DNA of 64,000 nucleotides, from NCBI GenBank assembly GCA_964613615.1, contig CAZTIB010000057.1:1-64000 (forward strand), given 5' to 3'. This stretch comes from J054 sp964613615. Lineage in GTDB: Bacteria > Pseudomonadota > Gammaproteobacteria > Steroidobacterales > GCA-2729495. Below are positions 60,448 through 64,000 of this stretch, in pieces (the stretch's first letter is position 1; each line of letters opens with the position of its first letter). The position numbers were made by a program, and so were the translations under genes. The notes below the pieces were generated by a model. The model was not told the DNA's origin and made no database searches. It worked only from the letters and a program-made list of their open reading frames with translations.

Positions 60448-61937
60448 TGACTACCCGGCTGCGCGCCGTTGCCCTGTTCGTCGGACCGGCGGTTGCGCTG
60501 GCGCTCTACTGGCTGTTGCCCACGAGCTATCTCGCGCCTTCCGGCGAAGTCCTGCCGCTCACCGACGCGGCCCGCTCGGCCGCCGCTGTGGGCCTGTGGA
60601 TGGCGATCTGGTGGCTGAGCGAAGCCATCCCGATTTATGCAACGGCGCTGTTACCGCTGGCCCTCTTTCCGCTGACCGGGGCGACGACGATGGCGGCCGC
60701 TGCCGACGGCTACGCGCACCCCCTGATCTACCTGTTTCTCGGCGGTTTCATCCTTGCCCTGGCTCTCGAACGCTGGGGGGTGCATCAGCGCCTGGCCCTT
60801 GCCGTGCTTGGGCGGGTGGGTACCGAACCTTCCCGGGTCATCGGCGCTTTCATGCTGATCTCCGCGTTTGTCAGCATGTGGGTGACGAACACCGCCACGA
60901 CGATCATGCTGCTGCCCGTGGCGACCAGCGTGCTGGCACTGACGCAGCTGGAACACGTTGACAGCGAAGGCCAGCAGAACTTTTCGATCTGCCTGTTGCT
61001 GGGCATCGCGTACGCGGCATCCATCGGTGGCATCGGCACGATCATCGGTACCGCGCCCAACCTGTTTGTCGTGTCGTTTATCGAGTCGCAGACGGGCGTG
61101 GAGATCAGTTTTCTGCGCTGGATGGCAATTGGCGTGCCGCTGGTCCTGGTGTTCGTGCCGTTAACCTGGTGGATGCTCGTGCGATACACGTTCAGCTTGC
61201 CGGTCGGCCGGTTCGCCGGGGTGGCACAGGAACTGGCTCGCCAGCGCGAGCAGCAGGGGCCCATGGATACCGGTGCACGTCGCACTGTTATCGTGTTCGT
61301 CTCGACGGCCCTGGCCTGGTTGACCCGGCCCTTTCTGAATGACCTGGCAATTGCCGGCTGGCAGCCACTTGCTGGCCTGACCGATCCCGGTATCGCGATT
61401 CTCGGCGCGCTGGCCCTGTTCGTGACGCCGGTCCAGCTCCGCGAGCGGCGCTTTCTGATGGACTGGCAGACGGCAGTGCGCCTGCCGTGGGGCCTGCTGA
61501 TTCTGTTTGGCGGCGGGCTGAGCCTGGCGTCCGCGCTGGACGGCAGCGGCTTCAGCACTTTTCTCGGCAGCCAGGTGGGCGCGCTCGGTGTACTGCCCGA
61601 GGTGTTGTTGGTGGCCCTCGTTGTGGGGCTGATGATTTTTCTGACGGAGCTGACCAGCAATACGGCAACCACGGCAACCCTGATCCCGGTGATGTTTGCG
61701 GTGGCCGGTGGCCTGGGCCTCGACCCGCTGCTGCTCGTGGTGCCGGCGGGGATCGCTGCCAGTTGTGCATTCATGCTGCCCGTCGCCACGCCGCCCAATG
61801 CCATTGTCTTCGGCTCGGGACGCCTGACCATCGCCCAGATGAGCCGGGCCGGTCTGCGGCTGAACCTGCTCGGGATAGTGCTGATCACCGGCCTGGCTTA
61901 TGCTGTGATTCTGCCCGTATTCAGGATAACGACATGA
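60447..61937 (+). CDS. DASS (SLC13) family anion:sodium symporter
   Basis: A 496-residue polytopic membrane protein of the divalent anion:Na+ symporter family (SLC13/CitT-like), with about 11-12 membrane segments. The two repeats carry the sodium-site motifs TNTATTIMLLP (about 148-158) and SNTATTATLIP (about 400-410), which pack against each other in DASS proteins. Substrates of the family are dicarboxylates, citrate or sulfate; I cannot choose. It overlaps the fabH stop by three bases and the L,D-transpeptidase start by four (ATGA). Confidence 0.88.
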   Translation: MTTRLRAVALFVGPAVALALYWLLPTSYLAPSGEVLPLTDAARSAAAVGLWMAIWWLSEAIPIYATALLPLALFPLTGATTMAAAADGYAHPLIYLFLGGFILALALERWGVHQRLALAVLGRVGTEPSRVIGAFMLISAFVSMWVTNTATTIMLLPVATSVLALTQLEHVDSEGQQNFSICLLLGIAYAASIGGIGTIIGTAPNLFVVSFIESQTGVEISFLRWMAIGVPLVLVFVPLTWWMLVRYTFSLPVGRFAGVAQELARQREQQGPMDTGARRTVIVFVSTALAWLTRPFLNDLAIAGWQPLAGLTDPGIAILGALALFVTPVQLRERRFLMDWQTAVRLPWGLLILFGGGLSLASALDGSGFSTFLGSQVGALGVLPEVLLVALVVGLMIFLTELTSNTATTATLIPVMFAVAGGLGLDPLLLVVPAGIAASCAFMLPVATPPNAIVFGSGRLTIAQMSRAGLRLNLLGIVLITGLAYAVILPVFRITT

Positions 61938-62884
61938 CCCGATCTAGCCATAAGTACCTGCTGATCCTGGCTGGCCTTTTGGGGACGGCTGCGCAGGCAG
62001 AAGTTTTCATACTGCCGTCAGGCGAGCAGGTCGTGGGCGCCGCGGGGCAGGTGCCGGCGGCCCACGAAGATACGTTGACGGATATCGGTCGCCGGCACGG
62101 TCTTGGCTACGAGGAAATGCGGCTGGCGAATCCCGGCGTAGACCCGTGGCTGCCTGGAGAGGGCGCCACCGTGACCTTGCCCACGCGCTTCGTGCTGCCG
62201 GATACCCCGCGCCGCGGTGTGGTGATTAATCTCGCCGAGTACCGGATGTATTACTACCACAGCGCCGACGGGGTATCGCGGGTCTCTACCTTTCCGATCA
62301 GTATCGGGCGAATGGACTGGAACACGCCGCTGGGTCGCGCATCGATTACGGCGAAGACGCGCAACCCGGCCTGGTATCCACCTGCGTCGATCCGCGAAGA
62401 GTACGCGGCCGAGGGTCGCAGCCTGCCCAGCGTGGTGCCGGCCGGCCCGGACAATCCGCTGGGAGAATACGCACTCAGGCTCAGTGTGCCGGGTTACCTG
62501 ATTCACGGCACCAACCGTCCAGCCGGCGTGGGTATGCGGGTCACGCACGGCTGTATCCGCATGTTCCCGGAAGATATCGAATGGTTGTTTCCACAGGTGG
62601 GCGTGAAAACCTCCGTGCGCCTGGTCAACCAGCCGGTAAAGCTGGGGTGGTCCGGCCAATCGCTGTTGCTGGAGGTGCACCCGCCACTGGGTGAGGACGA
62701 GGCGGGCCGGGAAAAAGGCATGACCTTCATTACCGAGCGCTACGTTGAACTGACAAGCGAGCGGCCGGCAGAAGTGGATTGGGACCTGGTTGAAGCGGTG
62801 TACCGCGAGCAACGCGGTGTGCCGGTGGAAGTGGGTCTCGCAACCGGCATTGCGCCAGCGGTGGCGGCCCGGGTGACTGACTAG
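61934..62884 (+). CDS. Periplasmic L,D-transpeptidase (ErfK/YbiS-like)
   Basis: A 316-residue exported YkuD enzyme: signal peptide about 1-22 (YLLILAGLLGTAAQA), a LysM-like segment (about 43-85, HEDTLTDIGRRHGLGYEEMRLANPGV) and a catalytic domain (about 93-230) with His191 (LIHGTN) and the THGCIRM motif (His205, Cys207). ErfK/YbiS-type enzymes attach Braun lipoprotein to peptidoglycan, or form 3-3 crosslinks. Here an OprI/Lpp-like gene lies directly downstream on the opposite strand, suggesting the former; this is inference. Translationally coupled to the DASS gene. Confidence 0.93.
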   Translation: MTRSSHKYLLILAGLLGTAAQAEVFILPSGEQVVGAAGQVPAAHEDTLTDIGRRHGLGYEEMRLANPGVDPWLPGEGATVTLPTRFVLPDTPRRGVVINLAEYRMYYYHSADGVSRVSTFPISIGRMDWNTPLGRASITAKTRNPAWYPPASIREEYAAEGRSLPSVVPAGPDNPLGEYALRLSVPGYLIHGTNRPAGVGMRVTHGCIRMFPEDIEWLFPQVGVKTSVRLVNQPVKLGWSGQSLLLEVHPPLGEDEAGREKGMTFITERYVELTSERPAEVDWDLVEAVYREQRGVPVEVGLATGIAPAVAARVTD

Positions 62885-62903
62885 AGCGGCGTACCCTGCG
62901 GGT

Positions 62904-62939
62904 AAAAAAAAGCCGCGGCATTTCTGCCGCGGCTTTTTT
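62904..62939. terminator. Bidirectional intrinsic terminator
   Basis: Eight A (62904-62911), AGCCGCGGCA, loop TTTC, TGCCGCGGCT and a run of T (to 62939). The stem is GC-rich and perfect over ten bases, with T-runs on both strands, so it can end both the upstream operon and the convergent lpp-like gene. Confidence 0.9.
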
Positions 62940-62956
62940 GTCAGAAGCGCTGGTCC

Positions 62957-63274
62957 TTACTTGGACTGGCTCCGCTGGAACATGCGATCCATTTTCTCGT
63001 TGGTCGCGTCACAGCAAGACTGGCTCTGGTTGGCCGAGTTCAGGGCCTGGTTGGCCGTGCTCTGCGCACCCGAAGCCATCTGCTTGGCTTCTTTGGAGGT
63101 GGCGTTAGCAGCATCGGCGGTAGATGTAGCCTGATTAGCCGATGCGGAGACGCGATCGACCTTGGCGTTTATCTCATCAACCTGCTTCTGAAGCTCCGAA
63201 TAGCAGCCACTCAGCATGAATACTGCGAGCGCTACCACGCTGCCCCTGACTGCAATCTGCAGTGTTTTATTCAT
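62957..63274 (-). CDS. OprI/Lpp-like outer-membrane lipoprotein
   Basis: A 105-residue lipoprotein. Signal peptide with lipobox LSGC (Cys24); the mature part is a long Ala/Ser/Gln coiled coil (EINAKVDRVSASANQATSTADAANATS...), which should trimerise. The end QSCCDATNEKMDRMFQRSQSK resembles the OprI/Lpp C-terminus, and the terminal Lys is the residue that Lpp-type proteins use for peptidoglycan linkage. Two adjacent cysteines (87, 88) near the C-terminus are unusual. ATG 63274 has GAGGA seven bases upstream. Its neighbour is the L,D-transpeptidase gene. Confidence 0.85.
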   Translation of the reverse strand: MNKTLQIAVRGSVVALAVFMLSGCYSELQKQVDEINAKVDRVSASANQATSTADAANATSKEAKQMASGAQSTANQALNSANQSQSCCDATNEKMDRMFQRSQSK

Positions 63275-63501
63275 CAACAAGTCCTCACTTGAAGTTAAAA
63301 ATTTCTAACAAGCAGAGGGAACCTCGAAACAGTGACCCTCCCCAGACGGCGCAATGATGGCGTAAACATTGTTAAATCGCAATGCGTGGTGGCGATAATA
63401 GACGGCACTGTGCCAGGACCAGGCGGTGTTCAGCTGGCAGCCGGCGGTGATTGCGAGCGGGTGCGGAGTGGTGCCTCACTGCCATCCCGGGCAGGGGGGG
63501 G

Positions 63502-63529
63502 TTGCAAGCCGGATAAGTCTGTATATGAT
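63502..63529 (+). promoter_or_regulatory. Probable lexA promoter
   Basis: TTGCAA (63502-63507), 16 bp, TATGAT (63524-63529). The -10 lies inside the first SOS box, as expected for a LexA-repressed promoter. Confidence 0.6.
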
Positions 63530-63534
63530 CACAG
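63519..63534 (+). promoter_or_regulatory. LexA-binding SOS box 1
   Basis: CTGTATATGATCACAG, an exact CTGT-N8-ACAG site, the gammaproteobacterial SOS consensus. It covers the -10 hexamer. Confidence 0.85.
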
Positions 63535-63536
63535 TA

Positions 63537-63552
63537 CTGGTTATATAAACAG
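63537..63552 (+). promoter_or_regulatory. LexA-binding SOS box 2
   Basis: CTGGTTATATAAACAG, CTG-N10-CAG with one mismatch to CTGT (CTGG). It lies two bases after the first box and eleven before the lexA ATG; tandem SOS boxes at lexA give tight autorepression in E. coli. Confidence 0.75.
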
Positions 63553-63562
63553 GTATGCAATC

Positions 63563-64000
63563 ATGGCGGAACTCACCCCCAGGCAATCTGAGATTCTTGA
63601 ACTAATTCAAACATTTATCGATGAAACCGGCATGCCTCCCACGCGCGCGGAAATTGCCCGGGAGCTGGGTTTCCGGTCGGCAAATGCCGCGGAAGACCAC
63701 CTGCGGGCCCTGCAGCGCAAGGGCGTGCTGGAGCTGATTCCCGGCACTTCCCGGGGCATTCAGCTGAAGGATTTTCTGCGCGACCAGCTGGGTTTGCCGC
63801 TGGTGGGGCGTGTCGCGGCCGGCAACCCCATCCTCGCCGAAGAGCACATCGAGGGGCATTACCGGATTGATACCTCGCTGTTCCATCCCCGCCCGCATTT
63901 CCTGCTGCGCGTGCAGGGCATGAGCATGCGCAACGCCGGCATCCTGGATGGCGACCTGGTTGCGGTACACCGCACGCCGGAGGTTCGTAACGGCCAGATC
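63563..64000 (+). CDS. lexA: LexA SOS repressor (partial, cut by the right edge)
   Basis: The first 146 residues of LexA. The winged helix-turn-helix DNA-binding domain (about 1-70: LTPRQSEILELIQTFIDETG, PPTRAEIARELGFRSANAAEDHLRALQRKG) and the cleavage site Ala-Gly in GRVAAGNPI are present, as is the catalytic serine in GMSM. The lysine of the dyad is beyond the edge. It represses SOS genes and is inactivated by RecA-stimulated self-cleavage. In pseudomonads lexA lies near nagZ and mfd; here these are 20-27 kb away. Confidence 0.96.
   Translation, partial: MAELTPRQSEILELIQTFIDETGMPPTRAEIARELGFRSANAAEDHLRALQRKGVLELIPGTSRGIQLKDFLRDQLGLPLVGRVAAGNPILAEEHIEGHYRIDTSLFHPRPHFLLRVQGMSMRNAGILDGDLVAVHRTPEVRNGQI

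Noticed and set aside
63494..63501. Run of eight G upstream of lexA
   Set aside because: A single G-run cannot form a quadruplex alone; it seems to be ordinary intergenic sequence.
1..64000. CRISPR array, insertion sequence, prophage, tRNA or rRNA genes
   Set aside because: I saw no direct-repeat array, transposase, integrase or cloverleaf-like segment while reading the window; small RNAs without homology cannot be excluded.

Overview
The window is a GC-rich, tightly packed bacterial chromosome segment. The gene content and gene order are gammaproteobacterial: rpoE-rseABC followed by lepA-lepB-rnc-era-recO-pdxJ-acpS, rne divergent from rluC-(maf)-yceD-rpmF-plsX-fabH, eno-ftsB-truD-surE-pcm-nlpD, and nagZ/mtiP/mfd/lexA as in pseudomonads. 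It is not enteric: it carries a PA2778/PA2779-type pair, a SDHAF4-type (DUF1674) protein and an OprI-like lipoprotein. I cannot name the genus; a free-living non-enteric gammaproteobacterium (Chromatiales, Woeseiales or Xanthomonadales-like) is my guess. I saw no IS element, phage, CRISPR array, rRNA or tRNA. This is core genome with local decay and rearrangement.

Layout. 1-5.9 kb: end of accA, tilS, pyrG-kdsA, eno-ftsB. 5.9-11.4 kb: truD, an enoyl-CoA isomerase-like gene, smr (opposite strand), surE-pcm-yqaA-nlpD, a DUF498 gene. 11.4-16.2 kb: recJ, a flavin-type oxidoreductase, the PA2778/PA2779 pair, ridA, and a decayed patch with the tail of an alcohol dehydrogenase. 16.2-19.7 kb: prfB with a programmed +1 frameshift, lysS, ygfZ. 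19.7-23.9 kb: succinate dehydrogenase sdhCDAB flanked by two assembly factors (SDHAF4-like and SdhE) and a shortened ygfX. 24-33.5 kb: the sigma-E regulon head and the lepA...acpS run. 33.5-38.5 kb: exonuclease, rlmD, a cytoplasmic YkuD protein, nagZ, hpt, mtiP. 38.6-43.7 kb: a PAS-GGDEF protein with a broken active site, csiV and mfd. 43.7-48.2 kb: a BamE-like small protein, an sfsA remnant, lolC-lolE-lolD, DUF2062. 48.3-53 kb: comEC, exbB-exbD, kdsB, a low-molecular-weight phosphatase. 53-60.4 kb: rne, rluC, maf, yceD-rpmF-plsX-fabH. 60.4-64 kb: a DASS transporter, a periplasmic L,D-transpeptidase, a convergent OprI/Lpp-like lipoprotein, and lexA (cut by the right edge) behind two SOS boxes.

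How the genes fit together. Envelope biogenesis dominates: Kdo synthesis (kdsA, kdsB), lipoprotein export (lolCED), signal peptidase (lepB), envelope stress control (rpoE-rseABC), division (ftsB, nlpD, csiV), peptidoglycan recycling (nagZ plus a cytoplasmic YkuD enzyme) and probable lipoprotein-peptidoglycan crosslinking (ldt plus lpp). mtiP and hpt form a short purine-salvage route.

Most interesting points: (1) a signal-less YkuD enzyme beside nagZ, plausibly an ElsL-type recycling carboxypeptidase; (2) a periplasmic L,D-transpeptidase facing an OprI/Lpp-like lipoprotein that ends in lysine and carries an unusual Cys-Cys pair; (3) a GGDEF protein that keeps the c-di-GMP inhibitory-site motif but has lost the catalytic motif; (4) the PA2778/PA2779 peptidase-partner pair in convergent arrangement; (5) two SDH assembly factors around one operon plus a ygfX without its membrane hairpin; (6) several normally conserved clusters with missing members (ispDF, msbA-lpxK, fabD/fabG/acpP, rpoS).
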